A DNA stretch of 64,000 nucleotides from Aggregatibacter aphrophilus ATCC 33389 (GTDB lineage Bacteria > Pseudomonadota > Gammaproteobacteria > Enterobacterales > Pasteurellaceae). Shown here in pieces: positions 38,051 through 48,111 of the stretch (positions are counted from its first letter, which is position 1; every line of letters starts with the position of its first letter). The stretch spans positions 1,550,001 through 1,614,000 of the forward strand of contig NZ_LR134327.1 of NCBI RefSeq assembly GCF_900636915.1. The letters are read 5' to 3'. A program made the translations under genes and the position numbers. The notes beneath the pieces were generated by a model, which was given only the letters and a program-made list of their open reading frames with translations, made no database searches and had not been told where the DNA came from.

Positions 38051-38986
38051 ATGAAACCAATTTTTACTATTTTATCGTTATACTCTTTGTTACATTCCGT
38101 CATAGTCTATGCCGAAGTTGGAACCGTGCATACAATGCGAGAGTTTTCTTATCGCAATGAAGCGGAGAAAAGTCAAGCGGAAGAGATTGCGTTAAAAATG
38201 TTGCGGTCAACTTATGATTATTTTCCGGATGTCGAAAATTGTTATGCGGGGAGTGTAACCTCCGATCAAAAAAGGCGGGTATTAAAGGAACTTAATGCGA
38301 TTCGTCGGGCTCACGGATTGGAAGAAGTAAAATATGACGCGTCTAAAGATCGTGCGACAGCCGCATCAGCGCTGATTTCCGTAGCAAATGGAAAATTGGA
38401 TCATTACCCAAACAGTCGAATGAAATGCTATTCTCAAGAGGGATATAACGGCAGTAGTCAAAGCAATTTACATTTAAGTCAGGATAGTTTGATTTTTGTG
38501 AGAGATGATTTTGCCGAGCAAGTCATAGATAGGTTAGTGATTGATGATAACGTGTATTCTTTGGGACATAGGTTATGGTTTTTGGATCCATTTCTAGGTG
38601 ATATTTCTTATGGACGTTCCACCAAAATAGATCGTAATAAAAGAGTACTGGATGCGGCAACAATTTATATTGGTAACCAACGAAAAAGTGCGGTGAATAC
38701 AAAAGCCGATTATGTGGCTTATCCATATAAGAACTATAAGGCCAACTGGTTTTTACATGATTGGTTTCATTCGTTTTCAGTGATTGTCGATAAAAATGAA
38801 AACTATTTTAACCGCACTTTAGTGGATTTTTCACGGGCAGAAATTAAAGTCAGTAGCGCCGATGGAAGAACCTTAAAAGTGAGCGAAGTGACTTATTCTA
38901 CTCGTCAATCAAATAGTGCCGGGTTAGGTAATGTACTTGGCGTGTTAGCGGAACACGGGATAACGAGCGTTATTACGTTAAAATAA
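38051..38986 (+). CDS. CAP (SCP/PR-1-like) domain secreted protein
   Basis: A 311-residue exported protein; the signal peptide ends near residue 21 (YSLLHSVIVYA). A CAP-like core begins near residue 75: VLKELNAIRRAHGLEEVKYD, then RATAASALISVANGKLDHYP and a later DWFHSFSV segment. The match to bacterial CAP/SCP proteins (extracellular, lipid- or protease-linked roles in other organisms) rests on the helix-1 pattern and the H-Y-P segment, so it is moderate. It is a single gene between two terminators, with two uptake sequences inside. Function in Pasteurellaceae is unknown to me. Confidence 0.65.
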   Translation: MKPIFTILSLYSLLHSVIVYAEVGTVHTMREFSYRNEAEKSQAEEIALKMLRSTYDYFPDVENCYAGSVTSDQKRRVLKELNAIRRAHGLEEVKYDASKDRATAASALISVANGKLDHYPNSRMKCYSQEGYNGSSQSNLHLSQDSLIFVRDDFAEQVIDRLVIDDNVYSLGHRLWFLDPFLGDISYGRSTKIDRNKRVLDAATIYIGNQRKSAVNTKADYVAYPYKNYKANWFLHDWFHSFSVIVDKNENYFNRTLVDFSRAEIKVSSADGRTLKVSEVTYSTRQSNSAGLGNVLGVLAEHGITSVITLK

Positions 38987-39055
38987 AAAATGTTTTAGTG
39001 AATGGACAAGCCAAGAATTATGAGTATTGGTTCAATATCGAACCTTAGAAAAGAA

Positions 39056-39085
39056 ACCCCATCCACGATTGAATGGGGTCTGGGG
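39056..39085. terminator. Bidirectional terminator between the CAP-domain gene and dedA-family gene
   Basis: ACCCCAT (39056-39062) pairs with ATGGGGT (39073-39079). The minus strand runs into TTTCTTTTC after the stem, and the plus strand reaches a T-run at 39088-39092. Confidence 0.65.
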
Positions 39086-39120
39086 TCTTTTTAAATTCAT
39101 TACGAAAAATGACCGCACTT

Positions 39121-39726
39121 TTATTTGGCTGATTTTGTTTTTCGACTTTTATACCATTTCCATGCTAAGAATACGGCTAAGATGGCAATGAAAATATAGA
39201 TAACGGACTGACCTTTTTTGATTTGTGCATGTAACCAATCTAAATTGCTAGCACCGAAATCGCCTAGATACACCCAAATCGGCACGGAGATAATAGCCGC
39301 GAAAAAATCCAATAAAAGAAAGCGGGTAAAACTTACGCGACGGGTAATGCCGGCTACCATGTAAATCGGCGCGCGTAATCCAGGTAGGAAGCGGGCGACA
39401 AATAACACACGGTTACCGTATTGGTCAAATTTGCTACGTACCATTCGTAAGCGCTCTAAGGTTAAAAAGCGACGAATAGGGCGAAAACGTAGAATTTTTG
39501 TGCCGTAGATTCGGCCTAGCCAATACATGGTGCCATCGCCTAATAAAACACCAAATAAGCTGACAACTAACATAATATGCACATTAGCATAACCTAAGCC
39601 AGAGATAACACCACCGGAAACTAAAGTGATATCTTCAGGAATTGGGACGCCAAAGCCACAGATAATCAGAACAAATAGCACGGCAAAGTAGCCATAGTTG
39701 CTAAAAAAGTTAATTAAAAATTCCAT
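39121..39726 (-). CDS. DedA family membrane protein
   Basis: A 201-residue inner-membrane protein of the DedA/SNARE-associated (VTT) family, implicated in flipping lipid carriers such as undecaprenyl phosphate or phosphatidylethanolamine and in keeping the proton motive force. Visible: the re-entrant-loop motif CGFGVPIPEDITLVSGG near residue 23, GDGTMYWLGRIYG near 62, and FVARFLPGLRAPIYMVAGITR near 107 with the conserved Arg residues. A basic C-terminal tail ends the protein. It is convergent with the CAP-domain gene and divergent from rplY. Confidence 0.92.
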   Translation of the reverse strand: MEFLINFFSNYGYFAVLFVLIICGFGVPIPEDITLVSGGVISGLGYANVHIMLVVSLFGVLLGDGTMYWLGRIYGTKILRFRPIRRFLTLERLRMVRSKFDQYGNRVLFVARFLPGLRAPIYMVAGITRRVSFTRFLLLDFFAAIISVPIWVYLGDFGASNLDWLHAQIKKGQSVIYIFIAILAVFLAWKWYKSRKTKSAK

Positions 39727-39817
39727 TAATTATATACTCTTAGATAAATGAAAAAATAACGTGTTATTTTATCCTGTTTTACCTTGGAATATCTAGGATA
39801 AAATTACAGGATTTAAT

Positions 39818-39846
39818 TTGCTTTACAATTGGTAATTCATTATAAT
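39818..39846 (+). promoter_or_regulatory. Sigma-70 promoter of rplY
   Basis: TTGCTT (39818-39823), 17-base spacer, TATAAT (39841-39846). Transcription would begin near 39853, about 90 bases before the rplY start. Confidence 0.75.
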
Positions 39847-39885
39847 TGCCGACCTCAAAGTTTAAGCTTTGGGCAAATTTTTGTG

Positions 39886-39909
39886 GAATCGCTGGGTCGC
39901 CTGCGATTC
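39886..39909 (+). promoter_or_regulatory. Hairpin in the rplY leader
   Basis: GAATCGC (39886-39892) pairs with GCGATTC (39903-39909), followed by a T-rich stretch. Ribosomal protein leaders often carry such autoregulatory stems; for L25 this is inference only. Confidence 0.45.
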
Positions 39910-39944
39910 TTTAATTTTAATCTTTAAAAAAGAGAACATTTAAA

Positions 39945-40232
39945 ATGGCATTTAAATTCAACGCTGAAGTTCGTACAGCGCAAGGTAAGGGTGCGAGCCG
40001 CCGCCTGCGTCACAACGGTCAAATTCCTGCTATCGTTTACGGTGGTAGCGAAGAACCTGTTTCCATCATTTTAAATCATGATGAATTAAACAATGCACAA
40101 GCACATGATGCTTTCTATTCTGAAGTGATCACATTAGTGATTGGTGGTAAAGAAGTTGCAGTAAAAGTTCAAGCAATGCAACGTCACCCGTTCAAGCCAA
40201 AACTTGTACACATTGACTTCAAACGTGCTTAA
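39945..40232 (+). CDS. rplY: 50S ribosomal protein L25
   Basis: A 95-residue protein of the short E. coli type (94 residues), without the CTC C-terminal extension. It binds 5S rRNA in the large subunit. Visible: [21 protein letters not shown] near residue 15 and the C-terminal [19 protein letters not shown]. An AGAGA sequence precedes the ATG. Single-gene unit with its own promoter, leader and terminator. Confidence 0.97.
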   Translation: MAFKFNAEVRTAQGKGASRRLRHNGQIPAIVYGGSEEPVSIILNHDELNNAQAHDAFYSEVITLVIGGKEVAVKVQAMQRHPFKPKLVHIDFKRA

Positions 40233-40239
40233 TTATAGA

Positions 40240-40265
40240 AACTCCGGTTTATTGCCGGAGTTTTT
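40240..40265 (+). terminator. Rho-independent terminator after rplY
   Basis: AACTCCGG (40240-40247) pairs with CCGGAGTT (40255-40262) around a 7-base loop, with five T at the end. Confidence 0.92.
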
Positions 40266-40375
40266 CGTTATGAAACATAATTATTGAACAAACAATTTTG
40301 TTTTCTGTCTAAATTCCCGTATTTTGCTCATTAATTGGGCCAATACTTATCAATAAACTAATGAAGGACTTTTTT

Positions 40376-40975
40376 ATGAACAAATTCACCAAAATTAGCG
40401 CAACTGCTTTATTGGCCCTTTTTTTAACTGCTTGTGATAAACCGGCAGACAAGGCGGCGGACACCAAAACTGATGCCGCAGTTCAAACTCAATCAGCTCC
40501 GGTAGCAACTGAAGCAGCAAAAGCGGATACCAATACCGATGAAGCGGCTGATTACAAAAAATTGGTTGAGTGGAATAAAGGCCAAGAACAAGCCCAGCTT
40601 CAAGCACAACAAAAATTCCAACAAGATTTAGTTGCTGCAGTACAAGCAAAAGATGACAAGAAAGTACAAGAAGCAATTGATACTTTCAATAAATCCGTAC
40701 AAGATACTATTGCAAGTTTAGACGCGTTAGATGTCAAAGCAAACGCTGTAAAATCTGTTAAAGAACAAACTAAAAACGTACTTGGTTTAGCCAGCAATTT
40801 ATTAGTAGAACAAGCCAATGTAAGTTTAGCTAGCCCATCTGAAGCGCAACAAAAAGCCTATATGGAAAAAGCTGAAAAATTAAAAGATGCAATGTTAGAG
40901 TTACAAAAACAAAGTGTTGCATTGGAACAAAAATTTAATCCAGCTCCAGCTGTGCCTGCACAACAAGCTAAATAA
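40376..40975 (+). CDS. Predicted lipoprotein, alanine/glutamine/lysine-rich
   Basis: A 199-residue protein with a lipoprotein signal: ALLALFLTAC places the lipidated Cys at residue 20. Residues about 22-60 are a low-complexity Ala/Thr/Asp linker, and the remainder is mostly helical and charged (EWNKGQEQAQLQAQQKFQQDL, then VKEQTKNVLGLASNLLVEQ). AAGGA stands before ATG 40376, preferred over 40361. I do not recognise a named family. The likely location is a periplasm-facing membrane; no neighbour gives a clue to function. Confidence 0.8.
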   Translation: MNKFTKISATALLALFLTACDKPADKAADTKTDAAVQTQSAPVATEAAKADTNTDEAADYKKLVEWNKGQEQAQLQAQQKFQQDLVAAVQAKDDKKVQEAIDTFNKSVQDTIASLDALDVKANAVKSVKEQTKNVLGLASNLLVEQANVSLASPSEAQQKAYMEKAEKLKDAMLELQKQSVALEQKFNPAPAVPAQQAK

Positions 40976-40997
40976 TTTTAGTTCATTGCAAATAACT

Positions 40998-41032
40998 ATC
41001 GCCTTATTGTTTAGCAATAAGGCGATTTTTTT
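40998..41032 (+). terminator. Rho-independent terminator after the lipoprotein gene
   Basis: ATCGCCTTATTG (40998-41009) pairs perfectly with CAATAAGGCGAT (41015-41026); seven T follow. Confidence 0.93.
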
Positions 41033-41091
41033 AACGTTATGCTTTGAAAACTGCTAGAATAATGCACAGTTTTTATCCTGCAGAATATCCT

Positions 41092-41970
41092 ATGTTAAAA
41101 AAGATTTTTCCCTTCCTTCTCTTCATGCCGACATTTGTCATGGCACAATCTTATGTGGTATATGATTTTACCCATAATAAAGTGTTGGAAAGTGGTGCGC
41201 CGAATACGGTGCGTCCTATTGCCTCGGTCACAAAATTAATGACAGCCAATGTGTTTTTGGAACACAATAAAAATCCGCGGTGTACGGCATCTATTACCAA
41301 CGAAGATTACGATTATATTAAAGGTACACATACCAAACTGCCAAAATATACACCGATTGCCTGTCGTGAATTGTTAAAAGCGATGTTAGTACATTCCGAT
41401 AATTATGCCGCTCATGCGTTGTCTCGCTCCGCAGGCATGACCCGCCAGCAATTTATTAAAAAAATGAATGAAAAAGCTAAACACTTAGGGATGCGTTCAA
41501 CCCGTTTTAGCGACAGTTCAGGTTTGTCCAATAGTAATGTCTCTAGTGCTATGGATTTAGTAAAACTGGCTAAATATTCCTTGGCTAAACCGGAAATCAA
41601 AGCGCTATCAAATCTTTCTACCGCCTATATTCAAGCAGGAAAACGTAATATTTTTGTGAAAAACACCAATAAATTGGTGCGTGATGAGATGTTTAGTGCA
41701 GCTATTAATAAAACCGGCTATATTCGTGAATCAGGCTATAACTTGGTGTTTGTTAATAGTGTACCTTGTAATCGAGCCACCATTGGCGTTATCAGCCTGA
41801 ATAATAGTTCTTCTGCATTTCGTTCTAATTTTACGAAAAGTAAATTGGAAAAATACGGTTGTACCGTGCTAAATGGTCGAAAATTTAAGAGTTTTGAAGA
41901 TGATATTCAATATGAAGAAGGCTATGATGAACAAGGCATGGATGAATTAATTAAAAAGGTGGCGGGGTAG
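41092..41970 (+). CDS. pbpG: D-alanyl-D-alanine endopeptidase (PBP7)
   Basis: A 292-residue periplasmic penicillin-binding protein that cleaves D-Ala-meso-DAP cross-links. A signal peptide (FPFLLFMPTFVMA) leads a serine-peptidase S11 domain: SVTKLM is the SxxK motif near residue 46, SDNYAAH the SxN motif near 103, and KTGY the KTG motif near 209. The ATG at 41092 is chosen because the frame from 41044 would add an N-terminal stretch in front of the signal peptide. Upstream is the lipoprotein terminator; downstream is a 245-base gap before mukF. Confidence 0.92.
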   Translation: MLKKIFPFLLFMPTFVMAQSYVVYDFTHNKVLESGAPNTVRPIASVTKLMTANVFLEHNKNPRCTASITNEDYDYIKGTHTKLPKYTPIACRELLKAMLVHSDNYAAHALSRSAGMTRQQFIKKMNEKAKHLGMRSTRFSDSSGLSNSNVSSAMDLVKLAKYSLAKPEIKALSNLSTAYIQAGKRNIFVKNTNKLVRDEMFSAAINKTGYIRESGYNLVFVNSVPCNRATIGVISLNNSSSAFRSNFTKSKLEKYGCTVLNGRKFKSFEDDIQYEEGYDEQGMDELIKKVAG

Positions 41971-42215
41971 AGAAGTACTACCATTGCCCAACATTTTATG
42001 AGTGTGTATTTTTAATAGAAGTCTTTTTTATCCTGCAGATTTTATTTATCAACACAGTTATTTAAATATTTTCTTCTCTGTTTTTTAACGCGATCAATGT
42101 TGAAAAAACGTTGTATTTTTTCACCGCACTTACCACTTTCAAGCTGTTAGAACGATCAAAATCCTGTATAATTCAAGCAATTTTTTGTTTAAATAACGTG
42201 TTGTGAGATCCTCTA

Positions 42216-43538
42216 ATGCTTGAAACATCACAAACTATTCCCGAACTGGTTTCATGGGCGAAAGAACGTGAATTTTCGTTGAATTTACCAACGGAACGTC
42301 TTGCCTTTTTACTCGCCATCGCCATTTATAATAACGAACGCTTTGACGGTGAAATGATAGAAACGGATTTGGTGGATATTTTCCGTCATATTTCCACGGC
42401 TTTCGAACAATCCCAAGAAACCATTGCCACTCGCGCCAATAATGCCATCAACGAACTGGTTAAACAGCGCTTTCTTAACCGTTTTAGTAGTGAATTCACC
42501 GAAGGTTTAGCCATTTATCGTTTAACGCCTTTAGGTGTGGGAGTTTCTGATTATTATATCCGTCAACGTGAGTTCTCTGCGTTGCGTCTTTCCGTGCAGC
42601 TTTCCATTGTTGCTGAGGAAATTCAACGAGCGTCTGATGCAGCCGAGGAAAATGGTGATGAGCATTATTGGCGTCGCAATGTGTTTGCCCCTTTAAAATA
42701 TTCCGTAGCAGAAATTTTTGACAGCATTGATTTGTCACAACGCATTATGGATGAAAATCAGCAGACCATTAAGGATGAAATCGCCGCGTTATTAACTAAA
42801 GATTGGCAGGCCGCTATTTCCAGTTGTGAACAATTATTAGATGAAACTTCCGGTAATTTGCGCGAATTACAAGATACCTTAAATGCTGCCGGAGACAAAT
42901 TACAAGCACAGTTGTTGCGTATTCAAGATTGTGTGATTGGGCGTAGTGAGTTGTACTTTATTGATGAATTAATCACCAATTTACAGGCAAAGTTAGACCG
43001 TATTATCAGCTGGGGTCAACAGGCGATTGATTTGTGGATTGGCTATGACCGCCATGTACATAAATTTATCCGTACTGCTATTGATATGGATAAAAACCGT
43101 GTATTTTCCCAACGTTTACGCAATTCCATTCATAATTATTTTGATCAGCCATGGTTCTTATGGACGGCTCAAGCAGAACGTTTAGTGGACTTACGTGATG
43201 AAGAATTAGCATTACGTGAAGAAGATGCACTGGGTGAATTGCCTGAAGAATTGCAATATGAATCTTTAGCCGATATCCGCGAGCAAATTGTAGAACATAT
43301 GCAAACCTTATTGGTGGATTTCCGAGAACATCAACGCCCGATAAATTTAAGTTTGGTTTTAAAACAGCAATTAGAACATTATCCATTGTCACAGCATTTT
43401 GATGTGGCACGTATTGTTGTGGATCAGGCTGTGCGTCTAGGTATGGCAAGCTCTGATTTAAGTGGTATTTATCCAATTTGGGAAAGTATCAATGACAAGG
43501 GCGCCGAAGTGCAGGCTAATGTAATTGACGAATATTAA
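42216..43538 (+). CDS. mukF: Chromosome partition protein MukF (kleisin)
   Basis: A 440-residue kleisin of the MukBEF condensin (E. coli 440). It bridges MukB heads and binds MukE. The N-terminal winged helix ([25 protein letters not shown]), a central helical dimerisation region (about 120-300) and the C-terminal part ([30 protein letters not shown], quoted in part) are recognisable. In E. coli mukF is followed directly by mukE; here the next muk gene starts 3.8 kb later, after two unrelated genes. Confidence 0.97.
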   Translation: MLETSQTIPELVSWAKEREFSLNLPTERLAFLLAIAIYNNERFDGEMIETDLVDIFRHISTAFEQSQETIATRANNAINELVKQRFLNRFSSEFTEGLAIYRLTPLGVGVSDYYIRQREFSALRLSVQLSIVAEEIQRASDAAEENGDEHYWRRNVFAPLKYSVAEIFDSIDLSQRIMDENQQTIKDEIAALLTKDWQAAISSCEQLLDETSGNLRELQDTLNAAGDKLQAQLLRIQDCVIGRSELYFIDELITNLQAKLDRIISWGQQAIDLWIGYDRHVHKFIRTAIDMDKNRVFSQRLRNSIHNYFDQPWFLWTAQAERLVDLRDEELALREEDALGELPEELQYESLADIREQIVEHMQTLLVDFREHQRPINLSLVLKQQLEHYPLSQHFDVARIVVDQAVRLGMASSDLSGIYPIWESINDKGAEVQANVIDEY

Positions 43539-43566
43539 AGTGCGGTCGTTTTTAGGAACGTTTTTT

Positions 43567-43878
43567 ATGAAACACAAAACGCTTAAATTTTTAACCGCAC
43601 TTATATTGTTCGTTATATTGTTACTTCATTCTTATGTTGGCATCGTCACAATTGAAGGTGAGTTCGGCGATGATTATGCTTTTTTTATCAAGAAAGAATT
43701 TACAACCCAAGTGATGTTTTATGCTCCTCTAGTAATGCGGGATTATGGTCCTGACGTATCGAATGAAGAATTTGAAAAAATTGTCGAATTTTGTGAAATC
43801 GTGAAATCCCCACAGGATTGGAATTGTGATGAGACACCATTTTTATTGGAAAAACAAAAACGAGAATTAAAACAATAA
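43567..43878 (+). CDS. Small membrane-anchored protein of unknown function
   Basis: A 103-residue protein with one N-terminal hydrophobic helix (LTALILFVILLLHSYVGIV, an uncleaved anchor or signal) and an acidic, mostly soluble rest with two Cys residues about 10 residues apart (FCEIVKSPQDWNCDE), which could form a disulphide outside the membrane. AGGAA precedes the ATG at 43567. The gene lies 28 bases after mukF and 10 bases before the LplT-Aas fusion, so it is probably co-transcribed with both. I do not recognise a family. Confidence 0.7.
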   Translation: MKHKTLKFLTALILFVILLLHSYVGIVTIEGEFGDDYAFFIKKEFTTQVMFYAPLVMRDYGPDVSNEEFEKIVEFCEIVKSPQDWNCDETPFLLEKQKRELKQ

Positions 43879-43888
43879 CGGAAACATT

Positions 43889-46800
43889 ATGAAAGAATTA
43901 CTGAAAATCCGAGGGTTTTTACCTTATCTAGCCATTGCATTTCTAAATGCCAGTGTAGATTTGGCACATAAAATCACTATTCAAAATGTGCTTCTCAAAA
44001 GTTTTGATGGTGATACCTTGGTGGTATTAACCGCATTAGTCAATGCAATGATCTTATTGCCGTTTGTATTCTTATTTTCTCCTGCTGGTTTTATTAACGA
44101 CAAATATTCTCATACCAAAGTCATTCGCTATGCTGCCGTTGTTGGTGTATTCATTTCTTTTGCGATTTTTCTAAGTTATTTGGCCGGCGCTTTTGAAATT
44201 GCTTTTATTTTAACGCTAATTTTGGCGGCCCAAAGTGCGGTCTATTCTCCGGCTAAATATGGGATTATCAAATCTATTGTCGGTACGGAGCATTTGGGGG
44301 CGGCGAACGGGATTATTCAAGCCTTAACCATTTTAGCGATTTTATTTAGTTCCTTTGCTTTTTCTTATATTTTTGAAGTTATTTATGTAGCAAGTGATAA
44401 TCCATCAGACATTCTTTCCAGTATTTATTTCATTGGTTTTCTTATAGTTATTTTTAGCGCTTTGGAAGCTATTTTCTCCTTTAAGCTCCCATTCTTCTCA
44501 GCGGCAGAAAGTGAAGAAAAAACACAATTTAGTGCTAAAAAATATTTCTCGTTAAGCTATTTAAAAGAAAACGTCAAACTAGTGCGTTCAGATAAAAATA
44601 TTTGGTTGAGCATTATCGGGCTAAGTATTTTCTGGGGTGTTTCTCAAGTTATTGTGGCTGCATTCCCTGCACATTATAAAATGTTGTTTAATGACGACAA
44701 CGCATTAGTCATTCAAATGATTTTAGCCATCAGCGGCATTGGGTTGATTTTTGGTTCATACATTGCCGGTGCCATGTCGAAATACCATATTGAATTGGGT
44801 ATTGTTCCCCTTGGGGCATTAGGCCTGTTCTTATCTTTATTTTTCTTAGCATCTTCCGGTAGCGTTGCCATTATTAGTTTCTGTTCGTTCTGTTTCGGTT
44901 TATTCGGCGGTTTGTTGATTGTGCCATTGAATGCCACTATTCAATTCTTCGCACCGGAAGCTAGCATGGGTAAAATCCTTGCCGGTAATAACTTCGTGCA
45001 AAACATTGCGATGATTGGTTTCTTGTTGCTCAGCATCGCTTTTGTGTATGCGGATATTTCAACTACCGGTTTATTCATATTTGTTGCTGTAGTCTGTTTT
45101 ATTGGCTCTTTATATGCCATTTTACAAGTGCCGCATCTATTCACCCGTTTATTTTTATTAGTCTTTTTAAAAACCGGTTATCGCTTCCATGTTGAAGGCT
45201 TGAAAAACTTACCGCAAAGCGGAGGCGTGTTATTGTTAGGTAACCATATCAGTTGGATTGATTGGTTAGTTTTACAAGCTGCCAGCCCACGTGCCATTAA
45301 GTTTGTGATGTATCGTGGTATTTATAACAAATGGTATCTCACTTGGATTTTCAAGTTCTTTAAGGTGATTCCGATTGGCGCGGGCTCCAGCAAGGAAAGT
45401 ATCGAAACCATTCGCCAATATTTAGAAAACGGCGAAGTGGTGGCCTTATTTCCTGAAGGGCATATTAGCTATAACGGCCAAATTAACGAATTTCAACGTG
45501 GTTATGAGCTTAGCATTAAAGAATGGCAAGATGTATGTGTAGTGCCGTTCTATTTGCGGGGATTATGGGGTTCGAGTTTCTCTCGTGCTGATGCTCATTA
45601 TAAGGAACTCACTAAACAGCGTGGCAAACGCGATATTATCGTTGCTTTCGGTAAACCAATTCGTGAGTTTATCGATCACGTTGCCATGAAACAGAAAGTG
45701 GTGGAGTTATCTTTTTCCTCTTGGGAAAACTTTATTGCGCGCCAACAACCATTAACTCACCATTGGTTGGATATGGCGAAAGGTAATTCGTTGCGTGAAT
45801 GCGTTGCCGATAGCATGGGGACCGAACTTACCAATGCTAAATTTATCAGCGCAGTGTTGGTTTTCAGTAAGCTATTTAAACAAACCCTGACTAATGAAAA
45901 AAATGTCGGCGTATTGTTGCCAAGTTCTGCCATGGGTGCCATTGTGAATATGGCGTTATTCGTGAACGGTAAGGTACCGGTAAATCTAAATTACACCCTG
46001 AGCGAACAAAGCATGGCATTGGCACTGAAAAAAGCCAATATTCAACAAGTGATCACTTCTGAAAAATTTCTCACTAAATTAAGCGGTAAAGGCTTTGATT
46101 ATCAGGCATTGTTAGCGGATAAAGCGGTGATGATGGAAGAATTAGGCAAAGCCGTTAGCAAAACACAAAAAACGTTGGCATTTTTGACCGCACTTTTCAT
46201 GCCCGCAAGCTGGATTAAGTTGCTTAATTTTGCTGATGTAAGCCTGGATGACACGGCTACTATTTTATTTAGTAGCGGCAGTGAAGGGGAACCGAAAGGC
46301 ATTGAATTAACCCATAAAAACCTACTGACCAATATCCGCCAAATCAGTGACTTATTAAACTTCAGAAAAGATGATGTGATTTTAAACTCATTACCGATTT
46401 TCCATTCTTTCGGCTTAACCGTGACAACGTTACTTCCTTTATGTGAGGGTGTAAAAATGGTCAGCGTGCCGGATCCGACGGATGGTGCAACAGTTGGGAA
46501 AATGGCGGCACGGCATAACGCGAGCATTTTATTCGGTACTTCAACATTCTTCCGTCTTTATATTAAGAATAAAAAACTGCATCCGCTGATGTTCCAGAAT
46601 ATTCGCATGGTAGTTGCCGGTGCAGAAAAACTGAAAACCGATGTGAAAGAAGCATTTCGTTTGAAGTTCGGTTTAGAGATTTATGAAGGTTACGGTACGA
46701 CGGAAACCGCTCCGGTTGCTGCCGTGAATATGCCGAATATTTTAGAAAAAGAAACCTTAAAAGAACTCACCTTCAATAAGCAGGGCTCCGTCGGTTTACC

Positions 46801-47350
46801 ATTGCCGGGCACCATCATTAAAATTGTTGATCCGGAAAGTTTGCAGGAATTGGCAACAGGCGAAGACGGTTTAATTTTAATCGGCGGCGGGCAAGTGATG
46901 AAAGGATACTTAAACGATGCGGAGAAAACTGCTGATGTCATTGCCGAAATCGACGGTGTGCGTTATTACAAAACCGGTGATAAAGGACATATTGATGAAA
47001 ACGGTTTTATTACCATTGTTGACCGTTATTCCCGCTTTGCTAAAGTGGGGGGCGAAATGATCAGTTTAGGTAGTGTGGAAGAGCAAATCGCACAAGTATT
47101 AAATGACGATGTACAGTTCACTGCAGCCAATGTACCCGATGAGAAAAAAGGCGAAGCCGTTGTGCTTTTAGTGAAAACCGAATTAGATATTAATGAGGTC
47201 ATCAACATCTTAAAAAATTCAGCCATACCGCCGTTAATGCAACCGTCTTTTGTCTTTAAAGTAGATGAAATCCCAACGTTGGCAAGCGGCAAAGTGGATT
47301 TCAAAGGGGCGAAAAAGCTCGCCGTGACATTAGTAGAAAATAACGAATAA
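43889..47350 (+). CDS. aas: LplT-Aas fusion: lysophospholipid flippase, acyltransferase and acyl-ACP synthetase
   Basis: A 1153-residue three-part protein. Residues 1 to about 410 form a 12-helix MFS transporter like LplT. Residues about 430-620 are a PlsC-type acyltransferase with the HX4D motif H453-D458 (HISWID) and FPEGHIS around E523. Residues about 640-1150 are an AMP-binding acyl-ACP synthetase with [10 protein letters not shown] at 795-804, [11 protein letters not shown] near 930 and YKTGDKG near 1030. In E. coli LplT (397) and Aas (719) are separate adjacent genes that import and re-acylate lysophosphatidylethanolamine; the sum matches this length. It sits inside the muk locus, between the small membrane gene and mukE. 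Confidence 0.93.
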   Translation: MKELLKIRGFLPYLAIAFLNASVDLAHKITIQNVLLKSFDGDTLVVLTALVNAMILLPFVFLFSPAGFINDKYSHTKVIRYAAVVGVFISFAIFLSYLAGAFEIAFILTLILAAQSAVYSPAKYGIIKSIVGTEHLGAANGIIQALTILAILFSSFAFSYIFEVIYVASDNPSDILSSIYFIGFLIVIFSALEAIFSFKLPFFSAAESEEKTQFSAKKYFSLSYLKENVKLVRSDKNIWLSIIGLSIFWGVSQVIVAAFPAHYKMLFNDDNALVIQMILAISGIGLIFGSYIAGAMSKYHIELGIVPLGALGLFLSLFFLASSGSVAIISFCSFCFGLFGGLLIVPLNATIQFFAPEASMGKILAGNNFVQNIAMIGFLLLSIAFVYADISTTGLFIFVAVVCFIGSLYAILQVPHLFTRLFLLVFLKTGYRFHVEGLKNLPQSGGVLLLGNHISWIDWLVLQAASPRAIKFVMYRGIYNKWYLTWIFKFFKVIPIGAGSSKESIETIRQYLENGEVVALFPEGHISYNGQINEFQRGYELSIKEWQDVCVVPFYLRGLWGSSFSRADAHYKELTKQRGKRDIIVAFGKPIREFIDHVAMKQKVVELSFSSWENFIARQQPLTHHWLDMAKGNSLRECVADSMGTELTNAKFISAVLVFSKLFKQTLTNEKNVGVLLPSSAMGAIVNMALFVNGKVPVNLNYTLSEQSMALALKKANIQQVITSEKFLTKLSGKGFDYQALLADKAVMMEELGKAVSKTQKTLAFLTALFMPASWIKLLNFADVSLDDTATILFSSGSEGEPKGIELTHKNLLTNIRQISDLLNFRKDDVILNSLPIFHSFGLTVTTLLPLCEGVKMVSVPDPTDGATVGKMAARHNASILFGTSTFFRLYIKNKKLHPLMFQNIRMVVAGAEKLKTDVKEAFRLKFGLEIYEGYGTTETAPVAAVNMPNILEKETLKELTFNKQGSVGLPLPGTIIKIVDPESLQELATGEDGLILIGGGQVMKGYLNDAEKTADVIAEIDGVRYYKTGDKGHIDENGFITIVDRYSRFAKVGGEMISLGSVEEQIAQVLNDDVQFTAANVPDEKKGEAVVLLVKTELDINEVINILKNSAIPPLMQPSFVFKVDEIPTLASGKVDFKGAKKLAVTLVENNE

Positions 47351-47370
47351 ACCCAAAACAGAGAAACAAC

Positions 47371-48111
47371 ATGACAGAAAATAACCTTGAAGTAATTTCC
47401 CCAAAATTGGCAGCAGCCATTGCCAATCCGTTATTTCCGGCTGTGGACAGCCAGTTGCGTTCCGGTAAGCATATTGGTACGGAACATTTGGATAACCACG
47501 CTTTTTTACTTGATTTTCAAACGGAACTGGATTTGTTCTACCGTCGTTATAATGTGGAATTGATTCGCGCGCCGGAAGGTTTTTTCTATTTACGTCCGAA
47601 AGCGACAACGCTTATTGCCCGTTCTGTGTTAACCGAATTGGAAATGTTAGTGGGCAAGGTATTGTGTTATTTGTATTTAAGCCCGGAGCGCTTAGCGCAA
47701 CAGGGAATTTTTAACACGCAGGAAGTGTATGATGAGCTACTGAATTTAGCTGATGAGGGTAAATTGCTGAAAGCAGTGAATCAACGTTCCAGCGGTTCTG
47801 ATTTAGATAAACAAAAATTGGCTGAAAAAGTGCGTGCGGCAATCGGTCGTTTGCGTCGTTTAGGCATGATTTATACCGTAGGCGAACCGAACAGCGGCAA
47901 GTTTACCATTTCTGAATCCGTGTTCCGTTTTGGTGCCGAAGTGCGAGCCGGAGATGATCCGATTGAAGCGCAATTACGTTTAATTCGCGATGGTGAAGCG
48001 GCAACGCCACAATCTTTACAAGCAGAAAAAGCGGCATTACAAAGTGACGTGGAGAACGGCGAAAATGAGGCTGATGTTGAAGACGAATTAGTAGAAGAGG
48101 AACAAGAATAA
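47371..48111 (+). CDS. mukE: Chromosome partition protein MukE
   Basis: A 246-residue KITE subunit of the MukBEF condensin. Family blocks: [24 protein letters not shown] near residue 9 (quoted in part) and [19 protein letters not shown] near 155. An acidic C-terminal tail (about residues 215-246) ends the protein. Its TAA overlaps the mukB start (TAATG), so the two are translationally coupled. It starts 20 bases after the LplT-Aas stop. Confidence 0.96.
   Translation: MTENNLEVISPKLAAAIANPLFPAVDSQLRSGKHIGTEHLDNHAFLLDFQTELDLFYRRYNVELIRAPEGFFYLRPKATTLIARSVLTELEMLVGKVLCYLYLSPERLAQQGIFNTQEVYDELLNLADEGKLLKAVNQRSSGSDLDKQKLAEKVRAAIGRLRRLGMIYTVGEPNSGKFTISESVFRFGAEVRAGDDPIEAQLRLIRDGEAATPQSLQAEKAALQSDVENGENEADVEDELVEEEQE

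Noticed and set aside
46102..46527. 141-codon minus-strand ORF opposite the acyl-ACP synthetase domain
   Set aside because: Antisense shadow with no start signal; the sense strand carries the AMP-binding motif.
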